DNA of 36,250 nucleotides, taken from positions 1-36,250 of the forward strand of contig CAMCEE010000019.1 of assembly GCA_945873815.1 (NCBI GenBank). The letters are read 5' to 3'. Position 1 is the first letter of the stretch, and each line of letters begins with the position of its first letter. This DNA is from an uncultured Caryophanales bacterium (lineage in GTDB: Bacteria; Bacillota_I; Bacilli_A; RFN20; CAG-449). The translations under genes and the position numbers were made by a program. Below the pieces are notes generated by a model. That model ran no database searches. It saw only the letters and a list, made by a program, of their open reading frames with translations, and was not told the origin of the DNA. Positions 7,189 through 16,628 of the stretch are shown here, in pieces.

Positions 7189-7986
7189 ATGATTATTGAA
7201 TACATTGATGGGGATACATTTCTTGAAGACAATATAGATTTTTTGAATTCTAATGAATATTTAGCCACTTTTTTTAAATTAAATGCTGTTCGTCTCACTC
7301 GCTCAACATTGAATGATTATGCTTTAAGATGTGAGGTGGGAGAACATAAACTATTGACATTAAAAATGAATCCTTATTCCACTTTGTTTTTTGGCGATAT
7401 CGAATGTGTAAGTGAACTTATTTCATTTATGATAAATAATGGTTATGAGTTAGATAAATATATGTGCGAATTATCATTAGGTAATGAGATTTTAAAAGAA
7501 TTAAATAGAATACCTAATATAGAATTTTATGAATCACTTTCCATGGATTTTATGAAAGCAACAGAAAGAACAGAACCTTCTTCTATGGAAGTTGAAATCC
7601 CAAATGAAGATGATATTGATGAAATTGTGGAATGTGTAGATAGATTTTGTGATGATTGCGGAATAAGTAAAACTAGAAATAGAGATTTTGTAATTAATGA
7701 TTTACCGAATTATAGAATTATTAGGAAAGATGGGAAGATTGTATCAATGGGAAAAATTGCTCCTTCCACATCAAATGATTTAAAAGTTTCAGAGGTTTAT
7801 ACAAGAGATGAATATAGAGGACAAGGTCTTGCAAGAAAAGTAGTCAATTCGATTAAAAATGAGATTCTTGATCAAGGGAAAAACGCAGTTTTAAGTGTTG
7901 ATAGAAAGAATCCTATTTCAAATCATTTATATGCTTCTTTGGGTTACAAAAGAATATTCTCTCAAAGTGAATATAGAAAGAAATAA
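7189..7986 (+). CDS. GNAT family N-acetyltransferase
   Basis: 265 aa. ATG 7189 follows TTGGAGA; a TATAAT at 7154-7159 is a possible -10 without a good -35. The C-terminal half (about 135-265) is a GNAT fold: VSEVYTRDEYRGQGLARKVV carries the acetyl-CoA pyrophosphate-binding motif A (R/Q-x-x-G-x-A), then AVLSVDRKNPISNHLYASLG with the usual Asn and Tyr of motif B. The N-terminal 130 residues match nothing I recognise and may be a degenerate GNAT or substrate-binding half. The substrate cannot be told from sequence. It appears to be a single-gene unit. Confidence 0.75.
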   Translation: MIIEYIDGDTFLEDNIDFLNSNEYLATFFKLNAVRLTRSTLNDYALRCEVGEHKLLTLKMNPYSTLFFGDIECVSELISFMINNGYELDKYMCELSLGNEILKELNRIPNIEFYESLSMDFMKATERTEPSSMEVEIPNEDDIDEIVECVDRFCDDCGISKTRNRDFVINDLPNYRIIRKDGKIVSMGKIAPSTSNDLKVSEVYTRDEYRGQGLARKVVNSIKNEILDQGKNAVLSVDRKNPISNHLYASLGYKRIFSQSEYRKK

Positions 7987-8113
7987 TTTGATTATTCATA
8001 TTTTTTGTTAATATTTTTTCTTTTTTTCTACTTGTATATTAGCACAAAATGGCCATTTTTTCAAGTCTTGTATCATCTTGCGCCCGGGTGTATTAAATAA
8101 TAGGGTGATAAAA

Positions 8114-9004
8114 ATGAATGAAAAAAATATGACTGCATTAGTTAGTGCATTTGCAAGGGCATACCATGTAAGAAATAATGATTTTCCAATTTATTCTGAT
8201 GGAATTGATGGAGGAATTCTTTATGAGGAAGAATATAATTCTATAAGTAATTCTATGGCAGAGGGGATCCTATTCTTTAATCCTAATTATAAAGGCGATA
8301 AGAAAGAGGCATTAAGGTGGATTGTGGATAACAATTTATCTCCTTCTGTACTTGCAAGAGAAATAATAAGCGAAAATAATCTTATCAATATGATGAAATT
8401 AGGATGTAGGCAATTGATTGTTTTTGCTTCTGGTTATGATACCATGGGATATAAAGAAAGATTCCATAACCTTAATATCTATGAATTAGATAGAGAAGAG
8501 ATGATTAAGGATAAGAAAAAACGTATTGAAGAAAAAGAGATATGGAATAAGAATGTAAGATACATTTCTTGCGATTTCGAAGACGATAATTGGATTGATT
8601 CTCTAATTAATAGTACATACGATAAAGAAGGATTATCTTTTTCTACATTACTAGGAATTAGTTATTATCTAGCAAAAGATGATTTTGAAAAGATGATTAG
8701 ATTAATTAGTAATAATGTTGTTGAAGGGAGTACGTTAGTTTTTGATTATCCAACATATATAGAATGTGAAGAAAGTAAAAAGAACGAAGCATTAGCAAAA
8801 GAAGCAAGCGAAGAGATGAAAACGAAATATTCTTATCATGAAATAGAGTCAATGCTAGAAAAGAATGGATTATTCATTGTAGAACATTTATCAAATGAGA
8901 TGGTTGATAAAGACTATTTTGCTTTTTATAACAAAATGAACCCTAAACATATAATTAAAGAACCAATAGGTGTGGCATATTGCATTGCAAAAAAGATTGA
9001 ATAA
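8114..9004 (+). CDS. LCM-type SAM-dependent methyltransferase
   Basis: 296 aa. ATG 8114 with AGGGTG upstream is preferred over the ATG at 8078. The order of motifs fits the leucine carboxyl methyltransferase (PPM1) superfamily: VFASGYDTMGYK (SAM-binding loop, equivalent to GAGLDTRAYR), YELDREEMIKDKKKRI (acidic strand and helix), ISCDFEDDNWIDSL, and LLGISYYLAKDDFEKMI. Bacterial members methylate small carboxylates, often in secondary metabolism; the substrate here is unknown. The SAM loop is less Gly-rich than usual (ASGYD). It has no obvious operon partner. Confidence 0.7.
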   Translation: MNEKNMTALVSAFARAYHVRNNDFPIYSDGIDGGILYEEEYNSISNSMAEGILFFNPNYKGDKKEALRWIVDNNLSPSVLAREIISENNLINMMKLGCRQLIVFASGYDTMGYKERFHNLNIYELDREEMIKDKKKRIEEKEIWNKNVRYISCDFEDDNWIDSLINSTYDKEGLSFSTLLGISYYLAKDDFEKMIRLISNNVVEGSTLVFDYPTYIECEESKKNEALAKEASEEMKTKYSYHEIESMLEKNGLFIVEHLSNEMVDKDYFAFYNKMNPKHIIKEPIGVAYCIAKKIE

Positions 9005-9093
9005 GAGATTCTTAGTACTTATTTTATGCGGAAAACTCATTGTTTTATACTATAATAGACTATTACTATTATTGTTTTATTAACGCAAGATTG

Positions 9094-9102
9094 TGCTATA
9101 AT
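9094..9102 (+). promoter_or_regulatory. Extended -10 promoter of CPBP gene
   Basis: TGCTATAAT is an exact extended -10 (TGn + TATAAT). TTGTTT at 9072-9077 is a possible -35 with a 19-bp spacer. The RBS GGAGG (9121-9125) follows. Confidence 0.6.
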
Positions 9103-9130
9103 AAATGTACTGATATTATTGGAGGAACAT

Positions 9131-9832
9131 ATGGCAATAACTAAAAGAATCTTGAGATTTATCGCAATGGCTCTTGGATTATTAATCTTTCAAGTTTTGT
9201 TTTATCAATTATCCATTGTTCTTATTCAATCGATAGGAAGGATTATTCCTAATATTCCGAATGATTATTTGTTGATGATCCATCATACGATTGAATTTGT
9301 TTTAGTGTTCATTCCTACTTTTATTTTGCATAAGCTCAAGAAAATGGATTTTGGATATCATATTAATGAAATAAGAAAAGCATTTTTGTTTCTTGCTATA
9401 TCTTCTGGATTTGGCGTTATTGTATCTATATATACTATCATCAATGGCGCGCGATATGATTTCTCAGGAAGTACGATAATATTTCAATTGTTCTTTTCGG
9501 GATTAGGTGAAGAGATTCTATATAGATCACTTCCATTAGTATTATTAACTTTTGCATATGGAAAAGAGACTATAATAAAAATCGGAAAGAATATCTCTAT
9601 TGATTTTGGTATTATTGTTAGTGCTTTATTCTTCTCTTTAGCACATATCTCATTTCAATTCGGTTATAGTGGTGTTTCATTTAGTTACCTTCAATTATTT
9701 TGTTCTTTTGTATGTGGTATCATTTTTGGATATGCATATAAAAGGACAAATAGCATCTGGATCTGTATGGGACTTCATGGGATATATAATTTAATAGTTG
9801 TACTTATTCCAATGATCGCTTCAATATTTTAA
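9131..9832 (+). CDS. CPBP family intramembrane metalloprotease
   Basis: 233 aa. ATG 9131 follows GGAGG; the TTG at 9119 would put the RBS inside the gene. About six or seven hydrophobic segments. The conserved CPBP (Abi/CAAX protease) motifs are present in order: GLGEEILYRSLP (EEExxxR), FFSLAHISF (FxxxH) and MGLHGIYNL (HxxxN). Family members are membrane metalloproteases; some process prenylated or bacteriocin-related peptides or give immunity, but no bacteriocin gene is visible. It has its own promoter. Confidence 0.8.
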   Translation: MAITKRILRFIAMALGLLIFQVLFYQLSIVLIQSIGRIIPNIPNDYLLMIHHTIEFVLVFIPTFILHKLKKMDFGYHINEIRKAFLFLAISSGFGVIVSIYTIINGARYDFSGSTIIFQLFFSGLGEEILYRSLPLVLLTFAYGKETIIKIGKNISIDFGIIVSALFFSLAHISFQFGYSGVSFSYLQLFCSFVCGIIFGYAYKRTNSIWICMGLHGIYNLIVVLIPMIASIF

Positions 9833-9969
9833 TTTAAAACTAAGGACTTTTTACATAAAAACATAATATCTATCGATTGATGTTATATCAATGTAACATA
9901 TAGAAACCAATGTGATAATGTATTTTTCAAACCTATATAATATAATACAATTGCTCATGGGAGGTAAAA

Positions 9970-10770
9970 ATGACAACAGGAGAAAAAATATATAAATTAC
10001 GTAGAGAAAATAATTATACGCAAGAGCAGCTAGCAGATCTTCTTAAAGTTACTCGTCAAGCTGTTTCTCGTTGGGAGAGTGATGTCACTTTACCAGAAAC
10101 GGATAAGTTAAAAGAATTAGGAAAATTATTCAATTGCTCTATTGATTATTTACTTAATGATAATGAAGATAAGGAAAAAAATGATGAAACTAAGAACACA
10201 CATCTAACTTACAGTTTATCTTCACTTAAGAATATTAGTTTTGAGTATACATCGAAAACAAAAATAGGGAATATCCCATTAGTTCACATCTACTTTGGAC
10301 TTAAGAAATCTGCAAGAGGGATTATTGCGATTGGGTTTAGATCAATTGGTATTATATCCATTGGTTTGTTCTCCCTTGGATTATTATCTATCGGATTATT
10401 ATCGCTTGGCTTATTATCTCTTTCAACATTCTCGTTAGGATTATTTAGTGGTGGAGCTATTTCAATAGGATTTATTTCATTTGGTGCAATTGCAGTTGGA
10501 GTATTATCATTAGGTGCAGTGTCAATTGGCCAGTTTTCTATTGGAGCATTAGCAATAGGAAATTATTTCGCGCTTGGAGATGTAGCTCAAGCACTTGTTG
10601 CAATAGGAGCAACAAAAGCTACTGGAAGTGAATACCAATTTGTTTCAGGAGTTGAAAATCAATTCATAGGATATGATGCGAACATAGTGAAATCTATATT
10701 AGATGAGAAAGTTCCTGCTTTCTTAAAGTGGATAAAAGATATTGCACTTGCAATTGCAGGAATTAAATAA
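9970..10770 (+). CDS. XRE-type regulator with Gly/Ser/hydrophobic repeat C-terminus
   Basis: 266 aa. ATG 9970, RBS GGGAGG. Residues 5-58 are a standard Cro/CI helix-turn-helix (YTQEQLADLLKVTRQAVSRWE). After a charged linker, about 110-205 consist of at least fifteen short units of the pattern (I/L)(I/A/L)(S/A)(I/L)G, for example GIISIGLFSLGLLSIGLLSL. These look like rungs of a small solenoid or a membrane-embedded glycine-rich bundle; I cannot decide from sequence. Such HTH proteins occur in Bacillota but the repeat half has no known role. Membrane-anchored gene regulation is one inference. It is monocistronic, sharing a bidirectional terminator with the next gene. Confidence 0.7.
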   Translation: MTTGEKIYKLRRENNYTQEQLADLLKVTRQAVSRWESDVTLPETDKLKELGKLFNCSIDYLLNDNEDKEKNDETKNTHLTYSLSSLKNISFEYTSKTKIGNIPLVHIYFGLKKSARGIIAIGFRSIGIISIGLFSLGLLSIGLLSLGLLSLSTFSLGLFSGGAISIGFISFGAIAVGVLSLGAVSIGQFSIGALAIGNYFALGDVAQALVAIGATKATGSEYQFVSGVENQFIGYDANIVKSILDEKVPAFLKWIKDIALAIAGIK

Positions 10771-10782
10771 AATAAATAACAT

Positions 10783-10848
10783 AAAAGGTTCTATATTTTG
10801 GACTAAATCATACATATTATGAATTGCCCTTTTATAGAACCTTTTTAT
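10783..10848. terminator. Bidirectional terminator between convergent genes
   Basis: A 13-bp perfect inverted repeat: AAAAGGTTCTATA (10783-10795) and TATAGAACCTTTT (10833-10845), with a 37-nt loop and T-runs on both strands. It lies between the stop of the plus-strand HTH gene and the stop of the minus-strand lipoprotein gene. Confidence 0.85.
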
Positions 10849-10868
10849 TAATCAAAAATTATAGATTA

Positions 10869-11996
10869 TTATAATGCTTCAACGTAAATACCGTAAACGT
10901 TGACTCCACCTTCTGTACCATAGAAGACATAATCTCCTGCTGTTGTAAGCTCGATTGTGAAGCATGATAATCCGGAACCTAAGCAAGTTACTGTTTCAAT
11001 TACAGTATCTTCTTCTGCAGTAGCACCTAATTTTACTAATACTGCTGCTCTATCAGCTGAAGATGAAGAAGACATTGCATAAATTGATACTACTTTTGGT
11101 TCTGTTACTGAAAATTTAATACAACGTTCGTCTCTTGAACCAATTCCACCTAATTTAATTCTATGAGTGAATTTTATGTTGTTGCATGTTTTGTTGTTTC
11201 CATCAATTACAACATTGTGATCCTTTCCTTCACCTGCAAGGATTGTATAGATTCCAACAGGTGTATTTGTTTCTAGTGTTCTACTACCAATTTCGGAAGC
11301 TATTAGATTATTTTCATTTGAGGTTTCAATAGGAGGCATCCAATTCTTATCGCCTGTTCCATCAATATAGTTAACTTCAATGTCAAAATACCATATTCCA
11401 TTTGATGAAGCGATTAAGAATGTTCCTTCACTATGAAGAGTGAATTCGAGAACTGTTGGATCAACAGGAACTGCTTTTGTGTCTTCTGTGACTCCTTTGT
11501 TTTTATTTAGAATTGTTATTGTTCTTGTTGCATCTTCAGCATTACCTGATTTTGCAACAATTTTTACTGTGCCAGCCCCAGTAGTTGTGAATTCGATAAC
11601 TCTGTATTCACTATCTTTCGTTGTTGAGGAACTACCATTTGTCTTAATACCTTTTGTATAGACCGTTTCATCAACAGTTGCTTGTGATTCAGCGATTGTG
11701 AGTGGCTTTGCTGAAGTTCCGATTAATTTGAAATCTCCAACTGTTTTTGTTTCAGTGATATCACCTAATGTTTCATCTTCAAAACCTAAGTGTAGTTTCG
11801 ATGATGTGTTTTCTTCACTTGATGATACAATTGATTCCTCTGAACTAACTACATCGCTTGAAGAGTTTTTGCTTGTAGTTGTTTCACTAGTTGTAGGAAC
11901 AGAATTTGTACTAGTACTTTCTGAGGTTGTTGGTGTACATCCAGAAAGTAATAATGCTAATGACAATACTGCTAAAATTTTATGACTTGTTTTCAT
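10869..11996 (-). CDS. Surface lipoprotein with two carbohydrate-binding-like domains
   Basis: 375 aa. The ATG at 11996 follows AGGAG on the minus strand, preferred to the upstream ATG at 12011. A lipoprotein signal peptide ends in lipobox LLSGC, then a Ser/Thr/Glu-rich linker of about 50 residues. Two beta-sandwich-like modules follow. The first is about 80-215 (VGDFKLIGT...IWYFDIEVNY). The second, about 235-375, has TVLxG-like starts, LGGIGSRDERCIKFSV, a Ser-rich turn, and a VNVYGIYVEA end. The second resembles the small module attached to pectate lyases and other right-handed beta-helix enzymes (KFGGxGSxxxRxIKF...INIYGI). No catalytic motif is seen. Divergent from the pectate lyase gene, it probably binds pectic polymer at the surface. 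Confidence 0.65.
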   Translation of the reverse strand: MKTSHKILAVLSLALLLSGCTPTTSESTSTNSVPTTSETTTSKNSSSDVVSSEESIVSSSEENTSSKLHLGFEDETLGDITETKTVGDFKLIGTSAKPLTIAESQATVDETVYTKGIKTNGSSSTTKDSEYRVIEFTTTGAGTVKIVAKSGNAEDATRTITILNKNKGVTEDTKAVPVDPTVLEFTLHSEGTFLIASSNGIWYFDIEVNYIDGTGDKNWMPPIETSNENNLIASEIGSRTLETNTPVGIYTILAGEGKDHNVVIDGNNKTCNNIKFTHRIKLGGIGSRDERCIKFSVTEPKVVSIYAMSSSSSADRAAVLVKLGATAEEDTVIETVTCLGSGLSCFTIELTTAGDYVFYGTEGGVNVYGIYVEAL

Positions 11997-12030
11997 TTGT
12001 TCTCCTTTCATATATTGTTATTTGAACATC

Positions 12031-12093
12031 AACATAATCATATTATGTTTTGTAGTATACAAGCAAGTTGACATATATATGTTTGTGCACAAA
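12031..12093. promoter_or_regulatory. Divergent control region with three dyads
   Basis: Between the divergent lipoprotein and pectate lyase genes are AACATAAT-cat-ATTATGTT (12031-12049), ACATATATATGT (12071-12082) and TTTGTGCACAAA (12082-12093), all perfect inverted repeats. A TTGACA (12068-12073) overlaps the second but has no good -10 at 17 bp. This is a plausible operator cluster for substrate-controlled expression. Confidence 0.5.
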
Positions 12094-12135
12094 ACATAAA
12101 AGTATATATGTAATAATTTATTATTACTAGATATT

Positions 12136-12144
12136 TGCTACAAT
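12136..12144 (+). promoter_or_regulatory. Extended -10 of the pectate lyase operon
   Basis: TGCTACAAT matches an extended -10 (TGn + TAnAAT). Transcription would begin near 12151, shortly before the RBS AAAGGAG (12162-12168). Confidence 0.5.
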
Positions 12145-12173
12145 TAAACGTGGTATTTGATAAAGGAGTATGT

Positions 12174-13673
12174 ATGAAAAAAATAAAAAAATTACTGTTT
12201 GTTCTTTCTCTTGTATCCATGGTTGGATGTAATGGAACAACATCGAGTATTTCTTCTTCCGATTCTCAATCAAGTGAAGTTTCTTCGAGTGAAACTTCTT
12301 CTAGTAGTGTAGAAAGTAGTTCATCTTCAAGTGAAGAGATAATCGTTAGTCAAACCTTATATTGTTCTAGCAGTGTTAGACCATATACAAATAGAGCTGG
12401 AACAGAAGAAGACCCAATGAATATTATCGATGCAATTTCTATTTTACCAAAGGGTGGAACTATCCTTTTAATGGATGGAACATATAATTTATATGAAACA
12501 TTACAATTTAATTCATGGACAGAAAAACATGTTGCAACTAAGGAAAGTGAAAGAAAGACTTTTAAAGCAATCAATTCACAAAAAGCAATATTTGATTGTT
12601 CTGGTATGTCTTTTAATTCTACAAATAGAGGATTATCAATCTCATCTTCTTATTGGACTATTTCTGGATTAGAGGTCTTTGGTGCAGGTGATAATGGTAT
12701 ATATATTGGTGGAAGTCATAATATTATCGAAGACTGTGTTACTCACGATTGTTCAGATACAGGTATTCAATTGGGTAGAGCAAATTCTAGTCAAGATTCT
12801 ATCGATACATGGCCTTCATATAACTTAATAAAGAATTGTACTAGTTTTGATAATCATGATCCATTAGGCGAAGATAGTGATGGATTTGCTTGTAAGTTAA
12901 CAACTGGAGTTGGTAATGTTTTCGATGGTTGCATCGCTTATAATAACGTCGATGATGGATGGGACTTATATACTAAAGGTGATACAGGACCAATTGGACC
13001 GGTTGTACTTAGAAATTGCGTTGCATTTAATAATGGAGTTACTACAGGACAAAATACTAATGGTAAGCCATATGGAACACCTAATAGTGATGGTAATGGT
13101 TTTAAATTAGGTGGTGAGGTAATCTCTGTACAACATGAAGTTTATAATTGCGTTGCTTTTAATAATTTAGCATGTGGATTTACGGATAACTCAAATCCAG
13201 GAACTATTAGATTGGAAAATTGTACATCATATAACAATGGTGCTCGTGATTACGATGCTAATAACTTCGATTTATGTAGAAATGTTGATACTTCAAATAA
13301 TTATATGAAAAATATATTCTCTTATTGCGATAATAATTATGCATTTAATCTCGCTTCAAATAAAACATTTAATAGTAAAGATCAATACAAGGGTACTGCA
13401 GTGGATTCGATATTCTATTATGGTAGAACAATGCTTCAATTTAACGGAATTGAGGAATGTGATTATACTCTTGAAGAATTAAGAGGTTCAATTATTGAAA
13501 GCGAGGAAAGTCCATTTGTTTCAACTCAAGTTCCAGATAGAATGGGTGATATTCATAAATTGTTACGCGATGAAAATGGAAGTGTTAATTTAGGTGATTT
13601 TTTAAAGATTAAGGATTCATTTGTAAATAGTGCTTTTGATCACGAAGTATCATTAGGCGCAAGGTTATTTTAG
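12174..13673 (+). CDS. Family 9-like pectate lyase lipoprotein
   Basis: 499 aa. ATG 12174 with AAAGGAGT; the upstream start at 12135 lacks an RBS. Signal peptide with lipobox SMVGC, then a Ser-rich linker (about 23-58). From about 62 it is a right-handed parallel beta-helix of the PL9 type: opening SVRPYTNRAGTEEDPMNI, then repeated coils. The hallmark segments are GEDSDGFACKL and NNVDDGWDLYTK (Asp-rich Ca2+ sites) and GNGFKLGG, whose Lys corresponds to the catalytic base of PL9. Cleavage of polygalacturonate by beta-elimination at the cell surface is the expected role. It heads a three-gene set; the next gene starts 11 nt after its stop. Confidence 0.85.
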   Translation: MKKIKKLLFVLSLVSMVGCNGTTSSISSSDSQSSEVSSSETSSSSVESSSSSSEEIIVSQTLYCSSSVRPYTNRAGTEEDPMNIIDAISILPKGGTILLMDGTYNLYETLQFNSWTEKHVATKESERKTFKAINSQKAIFDCSGMSFNSTNRGLSISSSYWTISGLEVFGAGDNGIYIGGSHNIIEDCVTHDCSDTGIQLGRANSSQDSIDTWPSYNLIKNCTSFDNHDPLGEDSDGFACKLTTGVGNVFDGCIAYNNVDDGWDLYTKGDTGPIGPVVLRNCVAFNNGVTTGQNTNGKPYGTPNSDGNGFKLGGEVISVQHEVYNCVAFNNLACGFTDNSNPGTIRLENCTSYNNGARDYDANNFDLCRNVDTSNNYMKNIFSYCDNNYAFNLASNKTFNSKDQYKGTAVDSIFYYGRTMLQFNGIEECDYTLEELRGSIIESEESPFVSTQVPDRMGDIHKLLRDENGSVNLGDFLKIKDSFVNSAFDHEVSLGARLF

Positions 13674-13684
13674 GAGGGAAGAAT

Positions 13685-16627
13685 ATGAATAAGAAATGTT
13701 TATTATTAAGTGTTGCTAGTATTCTTTCTGTTATGATGGCTACTTCAAATAAGAAGATTAATACTCCATTGAAAGCTAATGAAACAATTTTAGTTGGGGA
13801 AGCAACAACGTTTGAAGAAAAGATTGAAGTTGCAGCAAGAGAATTATCTTTAAATATTGATGAGAAACACGTTGTAACTACATTAAACCTTGTTTATAAG
13901 GGATTATATGGAACTGAAATCTCATATGTTTCATCAAATGAAAAAGTACTCGAAATAAATGATGATTTAAAACAAGGTATCGTTCATAGAACTGATAAGG
14001 ATGAAAATGTCGTATTAACTGCAAAGATTGTTCTTAGAGACAAAGAGAATGTTTATGAGAGAACAAAAGAATTCAATTTAACAATTCTTAAGAAGAAAGT
14101 TCAAACTTCTACTGAAAATAAGGTCTCTTCAATTGAAGAAGATTTTACATCTTATGATACAGGAGAAGAAATTTCAGAATATTTAAAATGGAATCTTTCT
14201 TCAGGTGAAGGCGGAGCAACTATTGTTGATAGTGTTCCTAATAACAATATTATTCCAAATCAAAAGGCCTTGAAGATTCCTTCTAAAAGAACTGCTCAAA
14301 CTACGAATTACATCACTAATTTTGCCTTGAACGGAGAATATGTATTTGAAGGATATTTAATGTATGTTGGTGATATCAATGGCGTTTATTTTGATTTAGG
14401 AAATTCTACATTTGGGCCATCGTTTGGGATTAAGGATGGAACTTATTACTATAATAAGAATGGTGATAAACCGGTAGATAAGGAAATCGCCTCTCCAAAA
14501 GAAGGTGTTTGGACGAAATTTAGAATTGAAGTAGATTCTACTACATTAAATCGTCAAAAGTATTCTTTGAAAATCTATAAGATGGATGGTAGTGGAGAAA
14601 CTATTGATATTTTATCTTCGTATCTTTATAGCACTGCTGGGATTCCTTTAAATAAATTGCGTATTAGAGTCGCAGGTGGAAGTAAAGTAGGTGAAGTATA
14701 CGCTTCTAATCTTGTAATTAAAAGTAAGGAAAATATGCCTGTTTTAGAAGGATATAATCCAAATAGAACTGAAGGTATTGGAAGAATTGAAGGTTACAAA
14801 GAGAGCGTCTTATATATAAATGGCGAAGAGAAGGATTATGAATCTGGCTTTGATGTATATAATCGTTTTGATGAAAATGAGAAATACGTTGAAGGAGAGG
14901 ATTATACAATCACTAAAGAAGTTATCTCTTCAAATGAAAAGAAAGATATTAATAAATATACGATCACTTTGAAAGCAACAAATGAAACTAAAGAATTAAC
15001 TCAAGAAGTATATAAGGAAGATAGAGAATCTGCTCCTTCGATTGAAAACTTTAAAAGTTCACATCTTGCTCAAAAGGTGATTGATGAAGCAACAGGTGCA
15101 TTATCTTCAACTGGTTCCATTACTATTACTGGACTTGTTTCTAGATCTGATAGCAGTATCTACTATGCGGTACAAAATAAGAATGAAGCTGCTCCTAGCG
15201 TGCAAGAAGTAGTAGATGAAACAAAATCTTCTTTTGTTAAAAAAGGTATTATTGAACAAACTGTTAGAGAAGTTAATTTCTCAATCGATGAATTATCTTT
15301 AGATAAAGAATACGATGTATATGTTGTAATTAAGAATGATTATGGAACTTCTTCTATGTATCAAAAAGAAGCTGTTTCTAAGATTATTAATATCACAACC
15401 TGTGAAGAATTCTATGATATGACTGTTAATATCGATACTTATAAGAATGAATTTAGATTGATGAACGATTTGGATTTCTCTTCATTTGTTTGGCCTTGTG
15501 ATATGGAAAATCAATTGAAATTCCAAGGAAAGTTAGAAGGTAATAATCATACAATTAGAAATTTAAGTATTCAATCTCCATATCGTAAAGCAGCAATTTT
15601 TTATGAGATCACTGATGCGACGATTAGGAATTTGAATTTTGTTGATACTTCTGTTTCTGGGTTACAAGATTCAGCAGTTATCGCAGGTTATTCAAATGGC
15701 GGTACGATTGAAAATATTTCTTTAATCAATACAAAAGTTTGTCATAATGGTGAATCTGGTTCGGAAGGATATTTTGCGATTATAGCTGGTAGACTTCATA
15801 AGGGTACTACTAATATGAAGAACATTAATATTGATGGAGCATATATTTCAAGTAATAAATATACAGGCGTTTTGACAGGAAATGTCAATAAAGGAACAGG
15901 ATGTGTTTTGAATGTTGAAAATGTTTATGTCGATGCAAATATTCGTTGTGATGGCGCGGCTGTTGGATTAATCGGACGTAATAGAGGCACAACAAATATT
16001 AATAATGCAGTAGTATTTATAAGCGTGGATTTTGCAAAGAAAGAGATGGGTGCTATTGCAGGACATAATAAAGAAGGTGGAGTGCTTAATGTTAAAAATG
16101 TTATTGGAACATTAGATGTTTCTGATTGTACTCAACCTACATATTTTAATTACTTTATTGGTTCACAAGATGATAACACATCAAAATATACTTATGAGAA
16201 TGTATATTTCTTGAAAGCTGATTATTCTTCCATAAGTGATTCTATAACTCCAACAACTTCGACAAGAACTTGTGGTGTTTTATTAACTCAACCAGAAGAG
16301 CTTGATGCTAAATGGTATGAAACATATACATTTATTCATTCTTTTGAATTAGATACTGTTTGGTCGTTTGATCCGATAAAATCTCGTCCTGTTTTAGACA
16401 CTAATAAAGATATAGATATAAATGCAAGTATGGTTAATGAACTCATTGGAAAAATTAAAGGCGATCTATCCGATGATGATCATTATTATATTTATAAAGC
16501 AGAATTAATGTATTCTAAACTTAGCGATACAGAAAAAGCAAAAGTAAATAAAGCAAAATTAGATGAAGAAAAGGCAAAGTGGGAAACACTTCTTGATGCT
16601 ATTGATTCTATTATTGGAGGTAACTAG
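13685..16627 (+). CDS. Large multidomain secreted protein with GLUG-like beta-helix
   Basis: 980 aa. ATG 13685, RBS GGAGGG. N-terminal signal peptide without a lipobox Cys. About 45-130 is an atrophied bacterial Ig-like domain (ISYVSSNEKVLEIN...KEFNLTILKK). About 140-345 is a LamG/CBM-like beta-sandwich beginning EEDFTSYDTGEEISEYLKW. About 450-560 looks fibronectin III-like. About 575-830 carries GLUG/filamentous-type repeats (FQGKLEGNNHTIRNLSI, GAIAGHNKEGG). The last 65 residues are charged and helical. No LPxTG anchor is seen. Similar architectures are found in polysaccharide-binding or adhesive surface proteins; here, between a pectate lyase and a lipoprotein, it probably holds or presents pectin. 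No catalytic site is recognised. Confidence 0.7.
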   Translation: MNKKCLLLSVASILSVMMATSNKKINTPLKANETILVGEATTFEEKIEVAARELSLNIDEKHVVTTLNLVYKGLYGTEISYVSSNEKVLEINDDLKQGIVHRTDKDENVVLTAKIVLRDKENVYERTKEFNLTILKKKVQTSTENKVSSIEEDFTSYDTGEEISEYLKWNLSSGEGGATIVDSVPNNNIIPNQKALKIPSKRTAQTTNYITNFALNGEYVFEGYLMYVGDINGVYFDLGNSTFGPSFGIKDGTYYYNKNGDKPVDKEIASPKEGVWTKFRIEVDSTTLNRQKYSLKIYKMDGSGETIDILSSYLYSTAGIPLNKLRIRVAGGSKVGEVYASNLVIKSKENMPVLEGYNPNRTEGIGRIEGYKESVLYINGEEKDYESGFDVYNRFDENEKYVEGEDYTITKEVISSNEKKDINKYTITLKATNETKELTQEVYKEDRESAPSIENFKSSHLAQKVIDEATGALSSTGSITITGLVSRSDSSIYYAVQNKNEAAPSVQEVVDETKSSFVKKGIIEQTVREVNFSIDELSLDKEYDVYVVIKNDYGTSSMYQKEAVSKIINITTCEEFYDMTVNIDTYKNEFRLMNDLDFSSFVWPCDMENQLKFQGKLEGNNHTIRNLSIQSPYRKAAIFYEITDATIRNLNFVDTSVSGLQDSAVIAGYSNGGTIENISLINTKVCHNGESGSEGYFAIIAGRLHKGTTNMKNINIDGAYISSNKYTGVLTGNVNKGTGCVLNVENVYVDANIRCDGAAVGLIGRNRGTTNINNAVVFISVDFAKKEMGAIAGHNKEGGVLNVKNVIGTLDVSDCTQPTYFNYFIGSQDDNTSKYTYENVYFLKADYSSISDSITPTTSTRTCGVLLTQPEELDAKWYETYTFIHSFELDTVWSFDPIKSRPVLDTNKDIDINASMVNELIGKIKGDLSDDDHYYIYKAELMYSKLSDTEKAKVNKAKLDEEKAKWETLLDAIDSIIGGN

Positions 16628-16628
16628 T

